The notes under the pieces were generated by a model, which saw only the letters and a program-made list of their open reading frames with translations, had not been told where the DNA came from and did no database searches. Shown in pieces: positions 25,649 through 38,507 of a stretch of 62,680 nucleotides of DNA. The position numbers and the translations under genes are program-made. This DNA is from Planctomycetota bacterium (GTDB lineage: Bacteria; Planctomycetota; B15-G4; SIAN01), in NCBI GenBank assembly GCA_009691715.1, contig SIAN01000025.1:1-62680 (forward strand), written 5' to 3'. Position 1 is the stretch's first letter, and each line of letters starts with the position of its first letter.

Positions 25649-25745
25649 GCCACTTCTCCCCCGGACTTTGCGCCACGGTACGGCGCGCCATTCTATTCCC
25701 GCAGAACCCGCACGGCGCCCTCAGCCGGCGATTGCTCGGCCTGGG

Positions 25746-27218
25746 TTACGCCAAGAGCGCCTTCACCACTTCACCGTGCACGTCCGTCAGCCGATAGTCG
25801 CGTCCCTGGTGGAAGTACGTCAGTTGGGTGTGATCGATGCCGAGGCAGCGGAGGACCGTCGCGTTCAGGTCGTGCACGTGGACCGGATCGCGGACGATGT
25901 TGTACGAGAAGTCGTCCGTCTCGCCATGGGTCATCCCTCCGCGGACCCCGCCGCCGGCCATCCAGACGGTGAAACAGCGCGGGTGGTGGTCGCGGCCGTA
26001 CTGCTCGCGCGACAGCGGCCCCTGGCAGTAGACGGTGCGGCCGAACTCGCCGGCCCAGACCACCAGCGTCTCGTCGAGCAGGCCCCGCTGCGCCAGGTCC
26101 TCGATCAGCCCGGCGGCGGCCTGGTCCATATCGCCGCACATGAGCGGCAGATCGCGCGTCAGGTCGCCGTGATGGTCCCAGTCGCGCAGGAAGACCTCGA
26201 TGAAACGGACGCCGCGCTCGGCCATGCGGCGCGCGAGCAGGCAGTTCGCGGCGAAGGTGCCGGGCCGGTCGACGTCCTTGCCGTAGAGCGCGCGCACCGA
26301 CTCCGGCTCGTCGCGCAGATCGGTGAGCTCCGGCACCGAGGTCTGCATCCGGAACGCCATCTCGTACTGCGCGATGCGCGCCTCGATCTCCGGATCGCCG
26401 ACCGTGGCGAAGTGCTGTGCATTCAACGCTGCCACGTCATCGAGCTGCGCTCTACGCGCCGCGCCGTCGATGCCCGGCGGATCGGAGAGGTAGAGCACTG
26501 GATCGCCCTGCGAGCGCAGTGCGACGCCTTGATGGCGGCTCGGCAGGAATCCCGAACCCCACAGCCGGCTGAAGAGCGCCTGCGCGTCGCGCTTGCCCGA
26601 CCAGCTCGAATGCAGCACGACGTAGCTTGGCAGGTCCTGGTTCGGGCTGCCGAGCCCGTAACTGAGCCACGCGCCCATCGCCGGCCGGCCGGGCAATTCC
26701 GAGCCGGTGTGCAGGAACGTGATCCCGGGATCGTGGTTGATCGCCTCGGTGTGGAGGCTCTTCACCACGCACAGCCGATCGGCGACGCGCGCCAGATGCG
26801 GCAGCAGTTCCGACATCCAGATCCGCGCTTCGCCGTGCTGCGCGAAGCGGTAGCGAGTCGGTGCGACCGGGAAGCGCGCCTGACCCGAAGTCATGGTGGT
26901 GAAGCGCTGTCCGCTGCGGATCGAGTCGGGCAGATCTTGATCGAAGCGCGCGTCGAGCCCCGGCTTCCAATCGAACAGATCGAGCTGCGACGGCGCGCCC
27001 GACATGCAGAGCCAGATGACGCGCTTGGCCTTTGGCGCGGCATGCGGGGCGCCGCTCATCGTGCCGAGGTCGGGCGCGGCGCCCTCCCCATCGCGAGCGA
27101 GCAGTTGCGGCGACAAGAGCGCCGCGAGTGCTGCGGTGCCGAGGCGGGTCGCGGTGCGACCGAGGAGTTCCCGGCGCGTGAGGCGATGGCGGAGTTCCGC
27201 GAGCGGATCGAGGGTCAT
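25746..27218 (-). CDS. DUF1501 protein with Tat signal
   Basis: 490 residues. The N-terminus has a twin-arginine signal ([23 protein letters not shown]). The body shows the DUF1501 pattern: [44 protein letters not shown] sequence, [48 protein letters not shown] and [21 protein letters not shown]. The family belongs to the alkaline-phosphatase/sulfatase superfamily and is exported folded. In Planctomycetota it is nearly always paired with a DUF1549/DUF1553 protein, as here (stop of that gene 4 nt upstream). The true reaction of the pair is not established, though polysaccharide breakdown is often proposed. Confidence 0.9.
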   Translation of the reverse strand: MTLDPLAELRHRLTRRELLGRTATRLGTAALAALLSPQLLARDGEGAAPDLGTMSGAPHAAPKAKRVIWLCMSGAPSQLDLFDWKPGLDARFDQDLPDSIRSGQRFTTMTSGQARFPVAPTRYRFAQHGEARIWMSELLPHLARVADRLCVVKSLHTEAINHDPGITFLHTGSELPGRPAMGAWLSYGLGSPNQDLPSYVVLHSSWSGKRDAQALFSRLWGSGFLPSRHQGVALRSQGDPVLYLSDPPGIDGAARRAQLDDVAALNAQHFATVGDPEIEARIAQYEMAFRMQTSVPELTDLRDEPESVRALYGKDVDRPGTFAANCLLARRMAERGVRFIEVFLRDWDHHGDLTRDLPLMCGDMDQAAAGLIEDLAQRGLLDETLVVWAGEFGRTVYCQGPLSREQYGRDHHPRCFTVWMAGGGVRGGMTHGETDDFSYNIVRDPVHVHDLNATVLRCLGIDHTQLTYFHQGRDYRLTDVHGEVVKALLA

Positions 27219-27222
27219 CGGT

Positions 27223-30168
<2,946 letters not shown>

Positions 30169-30404
30169 GCCACGCTCCTCGCCCTAGCCTCGCCGTTCGT
30201 CGCAACTTGTGCCGTTCGCACGGCAGCGTACCGCCCGGCTCCAGCGATTGAGGCGCAGTGGTGACGTCTCGCGTGCTCGCCGTCGCGCGCACCACGAAGA
30301 AGTGTGTCGCAATGCAGGAAGCGCCGGTGTCGGTACGGCCGTTGCCAAGGCTCCTGCGTCGGATTCACCGCCGCCTGCCTCATTCCGCGCTTGGAGGCCC
30401 ATTC
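30169..30404. promoter_or_regulatory. Divergent intergenic region
   Basis: The 236 bp between the leftward DUF1549/1553 gene and the rightward HEAT gene must hold both promoters. No convincing -35/-10 pair, inverted repeat or RNA element was recognised. GGAGG at 30393-30397 is the ribosome site of the HEAT gene. Confidence 0.4.
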
Positions 30405-32381
30405 ATGCACCAGCGATCTCTGCGACTCGCCCTCTGCACTTCGTTGTTCGTTTTGCCGCTCGAGTTCGCCTACGGGCACGGCGGCAAGTACGTCGGGCCC
30501 ACCGACACGATCCCGCCGAACACCGGCGACGGCGGTGGCGTGACGCCACCAGGCGGCACCGGCGGTCCCGGCACGCCAGGTCCGATCACCCCCGGCTCCG
30601 GCGGCGCGCCGACAACCGGTGGCACTGGCAAGGGGCCTACGACCCCTGGCGGCACTCCTTCGAAGGGTGGCTCACGCGGCGGCTACGGCAAGCGGCCGAC
30701 GACGGAGAGCGGCGCCTACGAGCAGTGGGAGTTCTGGTGGGAGGCCAACGATGACGCCTTCATCGAGCTGAAGCAGCGGCTGCACACGAAGCGGATCACG
30801 AGCGCGATCACGAACGGGATCGGGCGTGGCCTCGCCGACAGCGCCGCGGAGATCACACGCCTTCGCGGCAGCGACCTCTCCCGCATCAAGGCGGCATTGC
30901 TGGTAGCGCTCGAAGGCGACGACGCGGACGTCGTCGACTCCGCAGCGATCGCGTTGGCGCGGATGACTCCGGCGGCAGCCGCCGGAGAGGTGGTCGCCAC
31001 GTTGTCGCGAGTGCTGGCGCACCAGGCGAAGACCGCGCGCGAGGCGGCCACGCTCGGGCTCGGAATCGTCGGGTCCTGCGACGCGATCCCGGTGTTGCGC
31101 GAGCTCCTGCTCGACACGCCGGCGGGTCGCAAGGCGACCGGCCAGGAGACCGAAGTCGAACCGATGGTACGCGCGTTCGCCGCGGCATCCCTCGGCCTGA
31201 TCGGTGATCCAGCCGTGGTCGAGGACCTCTGCCGCGTGCTCACCGACGCCAGGGTGAAGGCCGATCGCGACACCAAGGCGAGCGCCGTGCGGGCACTCGG
31301 TCTCGTGCGCGGCGCGGTCGCGCGGGTGGTGCCGTTCCTGCAGCAGCAGCTCGATGATGTTGCGCTCGATCGCGCGGTGCGTGCGCAGCTGCCGATCGCG
31401 TTGGCGCAGCAGGCCGAGCGCGATCCGTCCGGGATGGGGCGCGCCGCGCTGCCGGCACTCGTCGAGTGGCTCGCGTCCGACAAGACCGACCTCGATTTGG
31501 TGCGCTCTTGCGCGGTGGCGATCGGGCGGATGGCGACGATCGACGACGAGGAGGCGCTCGCGGTGCTGCATCGCACGGCGACGAAGGCGCGGGACGAACA
31601 GACCCGCCACTTCGCGGTGATGGCGCTGGCAGAGATCGGTCGGCGCGACACTGATCCAGCGCTGCACGCGGTCGAGCACAAGGAGCTGGTGCAGTTCCTC
31701 GTGCGCGAACTGGTGCAGCCGAGGCCGATCACCGCGACGCCGTACGGCGCGCTCGCGCTCGGTGTCTGGGCGAGGAATCCGCGGGTCGACAAGGAACTGC
31801 TGGCGACGGCGCAGGAGAAGCTGCGCGAGACGCTCGACGAGTCGAGCAACCCGAGCTTCCGCGCGGCGATCGCCGTCTCGCTCGGGCTCGCCAACGCGAA
31901 GGAGGCTCGCGACGAACTGCAGAGCCTCTTCGTCGAGCAGAAGAACCAGGTGCTCCGGAGCTACGTCTCGATCGGGCTCGGATTGCTCGACGCGGACGAG
32001 GCGGCCGCGCCGCTGCGCGAGGCGCTGGGCTCGAACGGTCTCGATTCGGGCCTGCGGCTGCAGATCGCCCGCGCGTTGGGGATCCTCGGCGATCGCCGCG
32101 CGGTGCCGCTCCTGGTCGAGAATCTGACCCACGCCAACACGTTCACGGAGATCGGCTCGACCGCGCAAGCGCTCGGGCTGATCGGCGATCGCGAGGCGGT
32201 CGAGCCGCTGCTCGGGCTGCTTGAAGACCCGAAGTTGCCGCCGCTGCAGCGCGGCTTCGCGGCGGTCGGTCTGGGGTTGCTGGCGGAGAAGAGCGATCTG
32301 CCGTGGCACGCGGTCTTCACCGTCGGCTCGAACTACCGGGCGAAGACGCCCGCGCTGGCGGAGATCTTCGACATCCTTTGA
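30405..32381 (+). CDS. Secreted HEAT-repeat protein with Gly/Pro/Thr-rich linker
   Basis: 658 residues from ATG 30405, with GGAGG 7 nt upstream. The signal peptide (LRLALCTSLFVLPLEFAYG) is followed by a ~75-residue Gly/Pro/Thr-rich stretch (GGTGGPGTPGPITPG, PTTGGTGKGPTTPG) and the segment YEQWEFWWEANDDAFIELK. Residues ~160-650 are HEAT/PBS-type helical repeats (SAAEITRLRGSDLS, AATLGLGIVGSCDAIPVL, GLIGDREAVEPLLGLLED). The WEFWWEANDD segment before HEAT repeats recurs in exported planctomycete proteins of unknown function. It probably acts as a periplasmic scaffold; no catalytic site is visible. Confidence 0.75.
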   Translation: MHQRSLRLALCTSLFVLPLEFAYGHGGKYVGPTDTIPPNTGDGGGVTPPGGTGGPGTPGPITPGSGGAPTTGGTGKGPTTPGGTPSKGGSRGGYGKRPTTESGAYEQWEFWWEANDDAFIELKQRLHTKRITSAITNGIGRGLADSAAEITRLRGSDLSRIKAALLVALEGDDADVVDSAAIALARMTPAAAAGEVVATLSRVLAHQAKTAREAATLGLGIVGSCDAIPVLRELLLDTPAGRKATGQETEVEPMVRAFAAASLGLIGDPAVVEDLCRVLTDARVKADRDTKASAVRALGLVRGAVARVVPFLQQQLDDVALDRAVRAQLPIALAQQAERDPSGMGRAALPALVEWLASDKTDLDLVRSCAVAIGRMATIDDEEALAVLHRTATKARDEQTRHFAVMALAEIGRRDTDPALHAVEHKELVQFLVRELVQPRPITATPYGALALGVWARNPRVDKELLATAQEKLRETLDESSNPSFRAAIAVSLGLANAKEARDELQSLFVEQKNQVLRSYVSIGLGLLDADEAAAPLREALGSNGLDSGLRLQIARALGILGDRRAVPLLVENLTHANTFTEIGSTAQALGLIGDREAVEPLLGLLEDPKLPPLQRGFAAVGLGLLAEKSDLPWHAVFTVGSNYRAKTPALAEIFDIL

Positions 32382-32531
32382 GCCATCCTCTGACTCGACG
32401 GGCGCGGGGCGCCGTGGGTCGACAAACACTGATCTGAATGGCGGCGCGGTCGGTCGACGGGGTGGTCATGCAGGCTCCACCCCGCGCGACCGGTCGCGCC
32501 GCCGCCGTTGTCGCGGCGCTACGCTTCCGTG

Positions 32532-33203
32532 ATGCGCACGCTCGAGAAGCTGTTCGAGAACAACCGGGCATGGTCGCAGCGAATGACCGCCAGCGACCCC
32601 GAGTTCTTCGCCCGACTCGTCGGGCAGCAGGCCCCCGATTACCTCTGGATCGGCTGCTCCGACAGCCGCGTTCCCGCCAACCAGGTGGTCGGTCTGCTGC
32701 CAGGCGAGGTCTTCGTCCATCGCAACGTCGCGAACCAGGTGCTGCACACCGACTTCAACTGCCTGTCGGTGCTGCAGTACGCCGTCGACGTGCTGCGCGT
32801 GAAGCACGTGATCGTCTGCGGCCATTACGGCTGCGGCGGCGTGCGGGCCGCGCTCGACGGTCGGCCGCTCGGCCTGATTGATCACTGGCTGCGCCACGTG
32901 CAGGATCTCTGGCACCACCATTCGGCCGAGGTCGAGGCGCTCGACGGCGAGCGGCGGATCGACCGGATGTGCGAGCTGAACGTCATCGAGCAAGTCGACC
33001 ATCTCGGCCGCTCGGGCGTGGTGCAGGACACCTGGCGGCTCGGCCGGCCGCTCCACCTGCATGGCTGGATCTACGGACTCGCGGACGGGCGGCTGCGCGA
33101 CCTCGGCGTCGGCTGCTCCTCGGCGGAGGAGGCGGCGGCGCTCCAGAAGTCGCTCTTGCGGCCGAGCACGCTGCGACTGAGCACCCTGCCGCCGACCACC
33201 TGA
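32532..33203 (+). CDS. Beta-class carbonic anhydrase
   Basis: 223 residues from ATG 32532. The zinc ligands Cys42 (in IGCSDSR), His98 and Cys101 (in CGHYGCGG) and the Asp44/Arg46 dyad are all present. VFVHRNVANQV and LNVIEQV also match the E. coli Can-like clade. It interconverts CO2 and bicarbonate in the cytoplasm, supplying carboxylases and pH balance. The gene stands 150 bp after the HEAT gene and 64 bp before ftsH on the same strand. No signal peptide is present. Confidence 0.93.
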   Translation: MRTLEKLFENNRAWSQRMTASDPEFFARLVGQQAPDYLWIGCSDSRVPANQVVGLLPGEVFVHRNVANQVLHTDFNCLSVLQYAVDVLRVKHVIVCGHYGCGGVRAALDGRPLGLIDHWLRHVQDLWHHHSAEVEALDGERRIDRMCELNVIEQVDHLGRSGVVQDTWRLGRPLHLHGWIYGLADGRLRDLGVGCSSAEEAAALQKSLLRPSTLRLSTLPPTT

Positions 33204-33267
33204 CGCGATCGCTGCCGCTACGCTGGCGCGCGCCCGAACTCCCAACTCCTGAACCGAAAGTCCCTGC

Positions 33268-35139
33268 TTGCCACCTCCCCGACCACCGCCCGAGCCGAAG
33301 AAGAAGGCGCGCTTCCACGTCATCTTCCTGCTGATCGCGATCTCCGGCATCCTGTTCCTGCACGAACTGATCGACAACCCGGCGGTGCAGAAGCTGGAGT
33401 ACAGCGAGTTCGTCGCGGCGTTGGCCGACAAGCGGGTCGAGAACACGGTGATCTCCGCTGACGAGCTGCAGGGCGTGCTGGTCGACCCCGCGACCGGGGA
33501 CAAGACGAACTTCGTCACGACCCGGGTCGACCTGAGGCTCGCCGAGGAATTGACCAAGGCCGGCGTCAAGTTCCGCGCCGAGCCGACCTCCGCGCTGGTC
33601 GTGATCCTGTCGTGGATCGGGCCGGTCATCTTCTTCGTGCTGCTTTGGATGCTGATGACGCGCCAAATGGGGGGCAAGGGCGCGGCCGGCTTCATGAACA
33701 TCGGCAAGAGCAAGGCGCGCGTCTACGTCGAGAGCGACACCAAGGTCACCTTCGCGGACGTCGCGGGCGTCGACGAGGCGAAGGACGAGCTGAAGGAAAT
33801 CGTCGACTTCCTGAAGGACCCAGTCAGCCACGGGCGGCTCGGCGGACGGATGCCGCGCGGCGTGATGCTGGTGGGGCCGCCTGGCACCGGCAAGACGCTG
33901 CTGGCGCGCGCCGTCGCCGGCGAGGCGGGTGTGCCGTTCTTCTCGATCAGCGGCTCCGAGTTCGTCGAGATGTTCGTCGGCGTGGGCGCGGCGCGCGTGC
34001 GCGACCTGTTCGAGCAGGCCAAGGAGAAGGCGCCTGCGATCATCTTCATCGACGAACTCGACGCGCTCGGCAAGGCGCGCGGCGCCGGCCCGATGTACGG
34101 CGGCCACGACGAGAAGGAGCAGACGCTGAACCAACTGCTGGTCGAGCTCGACGGCTTCGACCCGCGTGCCGGGATCGTCCTGATTGCGGCGACCAACCGG
34201 CCCGAGATCCTCGATCCCGCGTTGCTGCGTGCGGGGCGGTTCGATCGGCAGGTGCTGGTCGACCGGCCCGACCAGCGCGGTCGGGTGCAGATCCTCGAGG
34301 TGCACCTGAAGAAGGTGAAGATCGCGGCGGGCGTGAGCATGGAGCAGGTGGCGGCGCTGACGCCCGGCTTCACCGGCGCCGACCTCGCCAACCTCTGCAA
34401 CGAGGCCGCACTGGTGGCGACCCGGCGCAAGGGCGAGTCAGTCGAGCTGAACGACTTCACGCTGGCGGTGGAGCGCATCGTCGCCGGCCTGGAGAAGCGC
34501 AATCGCATCTTGAACGCGCGCGAGCGCAATATCGTCGCGCACCACGAGATGGGCCACGCGATCGTCGCCGCGGCGACGCCCGGCTCCGATCCGGTGCACA
34601 AGGTCTCGGTGATCCCGCGCGGCATCGGGGCGTTGGGCTACACCATGCAGCGGCCGACCGAGGACCGCTTCCTCATGACGCGCGAGGAGCTCGAGAACAA
34701 GATGGCGGTGCTGCTGGGCGGCCGCGCCGCCGAGCACCTGGTCTGGGGCCACTTCTCGACCGGCGCCTCGGACGACCTCGAGCGCGCCACCCGCATCGCC
34801 CGCAGCATGGTCGCGCGCTACGGCATGACCGAGCTCGGACATGTCTCCTACGACGAGGACATCGGCCACTTCCTGCAGCAGGCGAATCCGTTTGCGCCGC
34901 GCAGCGACAAGTCCGACGCCACCGCGCGCGAGATCGACGTCGCCGTCCGCGGCCTGGTCGAGACCGCCTTCCATCGCGCGCGGGCCGTACTCAAACGCCA
35001 CCAAGCCGTGCTGATCGACGCGGCGAAGCAGTTGCTGGCGAAGGAGACGCTGGTCGAGGCGGAGCTGAAGGTCTTCTTCGAGCGGTTGAAGGGCGGGGAG
35101 GCTGGGGCGGGAGCGGCGGCGGAGGTGCCGGCGGGGTAG
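33268..35139 (+). CDS. ftsH: ATP-dependent zinc metalloprotease FtsH
   Basis: 623 residues from TTG 33268; no in-frame ATG or GTG precedes the first membrane helix ([16 protein letters not shown]). A periplasmic FtsH_ext domain follows, then a second helix ([19 protein letters not shown]). The AAA+ domain has Walker A GPPGTGKT from Gly203, Walker [12 protein letters not shown] and the second region of homology [20 protein letters not shown]. The zinc site is HEMGH (His426, Glu427, His430); most FtsH have HEAGH, but the HExxH core is intact. It degrades misassembled membrane proteins and some cytosolic regulators. The stop is directly followed by remains of a decayed gene. Confidence 0.93.
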   Translation: MPPPRPPPEPKKKARFHVIFLLIAISGILFLHELIDNPAVQKLEYSEFVAALADKRVENTVISADELQGVLVDPATGDKTNFVTTRVDLRLAEELTKAGVKFRAEPTSALVVILSWIGPVIFFVLLWMLMTRQMGGKGAAGFMNIGKSKARVYVESDTKVTFADVAGVDEAKDELKEIVDFLKDPVSHGRLGGRMPRGVMLVGPPGTGKTLLARAVAGEAGVPFFSISGSEFVEMFVGVGAARVRDLFEQAKEKAPAIIFIDELDALGKARGAGPMYGGHDEKEQTLNQLLVELDGFDPRAGIVLIAATNRPEILDPALLRAGRFDRQVLVDRPDQRGRVQILEVHLKKVKIAAGVSMEQVAALTPGFTGADLANLCNEAALVATRRKGESVELNDFTLAVERIVAGLEKRNRILNARERNIVAHHEMGHAIVAAATPGSDPVHKVSVIPRGIGALGYTMQRPTEDRFLMTREELENKMAVLLGGRAAEHLVWGHFSTGASDDLERATRIARSMVARYGMTELGHVSYDEDIGHFLQQANPFAPRSDKSDATAREIDVAVRGLVETAFHRARAVLKRHQAVLIDAAKQLLAKETLVEAELKVFFERLKGGEAGAGAAAEVPAG

Positions 35140-35149
35140 GGGGGCGAAT

Positions 35150-36215
35150 GCGCTCGGGGCGTTCGCCAATACGGCCGGCGGTGTCCTGCTGCTCGGAGTC
35201 GAAAACGGAACGAGCTGCGTCCGCGGCGTTCCAGATCCGCTTGCGACCGAGGAGCGGGTGGGTTCGACCAATCGTCGCGCTGACGCTGCGCTGATCGGCG
35301 CGATGCAGCGCTTCGCGAGCGGCATCGCCTTCGACGAACGGCCCATGCCGGCGATCGACTCGGAAGCCATCGACTTCCGAGCCGCTTCCGAGTTGTTCGC
35401 ACCCTTCCGGAAGCTCTCGAAGCGTGGTCTCGCGACGCTTCACCTCACGACCACGCACCAGGGTCACGAGGTGCCGACCGCCGGCGGCGTGCTGCTCTTC
35501 GGACGAGATCGCCCCACCCATTCCCCGGACGCCTGGATCCAGGCCGCGCGCTTCCGCGGAATCGACACGGCGACGATCGTCGATCACGTGGATCTGAAGG
35601 GACCTCTGGTGTGTGCGATCGACTTGGCGGTCACCTTCGTGGAGAAGCACTCCCTGCGCGGCGCTGCGATCGGGCGCTTGCGGCGCCAAGATCGCTGAAA
35701 CCTGCCGCCAGCCGCGGCGCGCGAGGCGCTGGCCAACGCCGTCGCCCACGCCGACGACGCGCAAGGCGGTGCGCCGATTCGCCTTTCGAGCTTCGAGGAT
35801 CGGCTGGAGATCGAGAACCCGGAACTGCTGCCGTTTGGGCTCACCCTCGAAGACCTGCCGCTGGGCATCGCGAAGCTGCGCAACCGGGTGATCGGCCGGG
35901 TCTTCCACGAACTCGGGCGGGTCGAGCAATGGGGGAGCGGCGTGCAGCGCAAGATCGCGGCATGCCGCGACTCGGGATTGGCGCTCCCGACGTGGGAGGA
36001 GATCGGCACGCGTTTGCGCGTCACCCTTCGCACCAAGCGCGTGCGCCACGCGGTCCTCGAGAACCCGGACCGCGCGAAATCGCCGAGTCCATCGGGCTGA
36101 CCTCCCGCGCTACGCGCACGCGACTGGCGCAACTGGTCGCGCGGGGGTTGGTGCGAGCGATCGGCACCGGGCCGCGGGATCCAAAACGGCGCGACTTGCA
36201 AGACCGGATGAGCGG
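35150..36215 (+). pseudogene. Decayed AlbA_2 / RecG-like ATP-binding regulator
   Basis: The remains are spread over at least two frames and perhaps three. AFANTAGGVLLLGVENGT begins at 35159, in the middle of the AlbA_2 (divergent AAA-4) domain, with no start codon or N-terminus. The frame runs to TGA 35698 (VVDHVDLKG-like region). The next domain, REALANAVAHAD ... RLEIENPELLPFG ... IGRVFHELGRVEQWGSGVQ, resumes in another frame at about 35710 and stops at 36100. The final winged helix (REIAESIGLTSRATRTRLAQL) is in a third frame. Truncation plus two frameshifts make it non-functional. The family includes putative transcription regulators and, often, defence-linked genes. Confidence 0.8.
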
Positions 36216-36332
36216 AACGGAAGGGATGCCTTCGACCGGATCTCGCACGCCATCAGGAACCGGGTCTGGGTCGCCGCCCCAGTTGGCGCCACCACCCAGG
36301 CCTCCCGCTTCGGCGGTCGATGAGGTACTGCC

Positions 36333-36361
36333 TTACGCGGCTCCGGAGCCCGGGCTAAAAT
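36333..36361 (+). promoter_or_regulatory. Candidate promoter for the subtilase gene
   Basis: TTACGC (36333-36338), 17 nt, TAAAAT (36356-36361). The -10 matches 5 of 6 consensus bases and sits in the only AT-rich patch of the region, ~30 nt before the ATG. The -35 is weak. Confidence 0.35.
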
Positions 36362-36389
36362 TTGCGCTCCGGTTAAATTGGAGTGGTCC

Positions 36390-38453
36390 ATGGTTGCTCG
36401 CCGTCGCGCCTTCTGCTTCTTCTGTGCCGTGACGCTTGCGGCCCTGGCGCTCAGCGCGCGCATCGTGGCGCAGCAGGCGCTGCCGTCGACTGAGCCGGAG
36501 ACGCAATCGCCGCGGCTCCCGTCGCGTTCCGAGCGAATCGTGAACCCGACGCGGCTGATGGTGAAGCCGGCGCCGGGTGCCAGCCTTGAGGAGATCGCCG
36601 CGGCGCACGCGCGCGCGGGTGGCGAGGTGGTGCGCGACCTGCCGCAGATCGGCTGGCAAGTGGTGGCGGTGCCCTACGGGCGACATCTCGCGGTGCGCGA
36701 GGCCTACCGCGCTGAGGCAGCGATCGATCGAGCGGACCTCGATCGTGCGCGCCGTCTCGCCTACGTGCCGAACGACCCGTACTGGGCCTACCACTGGCAC
36801 CTGCAGAACATCACCGCCGATCTGGCGTGGAACACGGTGAAGGGCGATCCGCGAGTGGTGGTCGCGGTGATGGACACCGGGCTCGACACGAACCACCCCG
36901 ATCTTTCGGGGAACGCCTGGACCAACAGCGGCGAGATCGCCGGCAACGGCATCGATGACGACTCGAACGGCTACGTCGACGACGTGCACGGGTACGACTT
37001 CGCCTACCTCGACGGCGACCCGAACGACGTCTACGGCCATGGCACCGCCTGCGCGGGCATCGTCGCGGCGACGCAGGACAACTCGATCGGCGTGACCGGC
37101 GTCGCGCCGCTCTGCCAGGTGGCCGGCATCAAGGCGTCGAACGACTCGGGCTACTTCTACGACTCGGCGAACGTGCCGGCATTCATCTACTGCGCCGACA
37201 TGGGCTTCAAGGTCATCTCGATGAGCTTCTTCGCCGACGACGTGACGCCGGCGGAGCGCGATGCCGTCGACTACTGCGCGCAGCACGACGTGGTGCTGGT
37301 GGCGGCGGCGGGCAACTCGCTCTCCGTGATCCCCTACTACCCCGGTGCTTACGAAAACGTGATTGCGGTCGCGGCGACCGATTCGGCCAACAACCCGACC
37401 TGGTTCACCGACTACGGCAGTTGGGTCGATGTGGCGGCGCCTGGGGTCGGCATCGCGACGACGACGCTCGGCAACGGCTACACGACCGGCTTCGCTGGCA
37501 CGTCGGCCTCCACGCCGCACGTCGCCGGGCTCGCCGGACTGCTCTTCGCCGCCAATCCGAGCGCGACGGCGCGCGACGTGCGCGCGGCGCTCGAGGACAC
37601 GGCGGACGCGACGATCTACGCGCCATGGGGCGAGTACACCAACTACGGCAAGATCGACTGCGATGCCGCGGTCGATCGCGTGAGGAAGGTGACCTACGGC
37701 AGCAAGGCAGCGCGACTGCTGTTCGTCGCGCCGGTCGGCGGCACGCGGGCTCCCGATCCGACCCTGGCGCCGCGCGATCCGCGCAACTCGTTCCGCTTCT
37801 TCGGCGTCGGCTTCGAGCAGCCGAACAACGTGCGGCCGCATTCGGCGAAGCGGGTGTTGCCGGTGTTCGGGCAGTCGCGGCGCGAGGTCGTGTGTGCGCG
37901 CCGATCGCTCTCCTCGCCGAGCGGCGGGGCGTTCGGGCCCACGGTCACGCTCGGCGTGAACGGCACGACGGTCGGCTCGTTCCAGTGGGACGACGGGCCG
38001 GGTTCGACCTACGCGCCGACCGACGTCGGCACCTACGGCGCGACCGTCACGGGCGACTTCTTCGACATCTACCGCGTCGACGGCGCGCTGTTGACCTGCG
38101 GCGCGAGCGGCAGTTCGGTCTACTGCGAGATGCCGGTGCGCAAGGTCGCCGAGCGGGCGCCGACGAAGCTCACCTTCGATTTCACGCGCGCCTACAGCAA
38201 CACGACGGCGGGGACCGAGACGCTCTACGTCTACGACTGGAGCACTTGGAGCTACCCCTACGGCAGCTTCGCGGTGGTGTGGAGCCGGCCGATCACCGGC
38301 GCGACGATGGAGCACGTCTCGACGTCGATCACGACCCACGCCGCGAACTACCTCGACGACGAGGGCACGATCTACTGCGTGCTGTCGACGTCGGGCGTTG
38401 GCAGCGGCGGCCAACTGCAGGCCGACGCGTTCCGTGTGACGGCCGAAGAGTGA
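36390..38453 (+). CDS. Secreted subtilisin-like serine protease (S8 family)
   Basis: 687 residues from ATG 36390, with GGAG 6 nt before it. A signal peptide (RRRAFCFFCAVTLAALALSARIVA) leads into an I9-like propeptide (RLMVKPAPGASLEEIAAAHARAG). The catalytic domain has Asp162 (VMDTGLDTNHPD), His217 (YGHGTACAG), oxyanion Asn (AAAGNS) and Ser372 (GTSASTPHVAG). The last ~250 residues are beta-rich (GSFQWDDGPGSTYAPTD, YVYDWSTWSYPYGSF) and look like an adhesion or galactose-binding-like module. It should be exported and cut extracellular proteins. A candidate promoter lies directly upstream, and the palindromic repeat A begins 4 nt after the stop. Confidence 0.9.
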   Translation: MVARRRAFCFFCAVTLAALALSARIVAQQALPSTEPETQSPRLPSRSERIVNPTRLMVKPAPGASLEEIAAAHARAGGEVVRDLPQIGWQVVAVPYGRHLAVREAYRAEAAIDRADLDRARRLAYVPNDPYWAYHWHLQNITADLAWNTVKGDPRVVVAVMDTGLDTNHPDLSGNAWTNSGEIAGNGIDDDSNGYVDDVHGYDFAYLDGDPNDVYGHGTACAGIVAATQDNSIGVTGVAPLCQVAGIKASNDSGYFYDSANVPAFIYCADMGFKVISMSFFADDVTPAERDAVDYCAQHDVVLVAAAGNSLSVIPYYPGAYENVIAVAATDSANNPTWFTDYGSWVDVAAPGVGIATTTLGNGYTTGFAGTSASTPHVAGLAGLLFAANPSATARDVRAALEDTADATIYAPWGEYTNYGKIDCDAAVDRVRKVTYGSKAARLLFVAPVGGTRAPDPTLAPRDPRNSFRFFGVGFEQPNNVRPHSAKRVLPVFGQSRREVVCARRSLSSPSGGAFGPTVTLGVNGTTVGSFQWDDGPGSTYAPTDVGTYGATVTGDFFDIYRVDGALLTCGASGSSVYCEMPVRKVAERAPTKLTFDFTRAYSNTTAGTETLYVYDWSTWSYPYGSFAVVWSRPITGATMEHVSTSITTHAANYLDDEGTIYCVLSTSGVGSGGQLQADAFRVTAEE

Positions 38454-38456
38454 CGC

Positions 38457-38507
38457 GGTGACGAAACCGACGTTCTGTGTCTGGATCAGATGGTCGGTTT
38501 CGTCACC
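38457..38507. repeat. Palindromic repeat A, copy 3
   Basis: 51-bp core with one substitution relative to copy 1. It starts 4 nt after the TGA of the subtilase gene. The longest frame of the next gene begins at the GTG at 38458, inside its left arm, so the repeat may provide the start codon of that gene. Confidence 0.85.

Noticed and set aside
33268..35139. HEMGH in FtsH as a broken zinc site
   Set aside because: The HExxH core is complete; the change from Ala to Met is at a non-ligand position.
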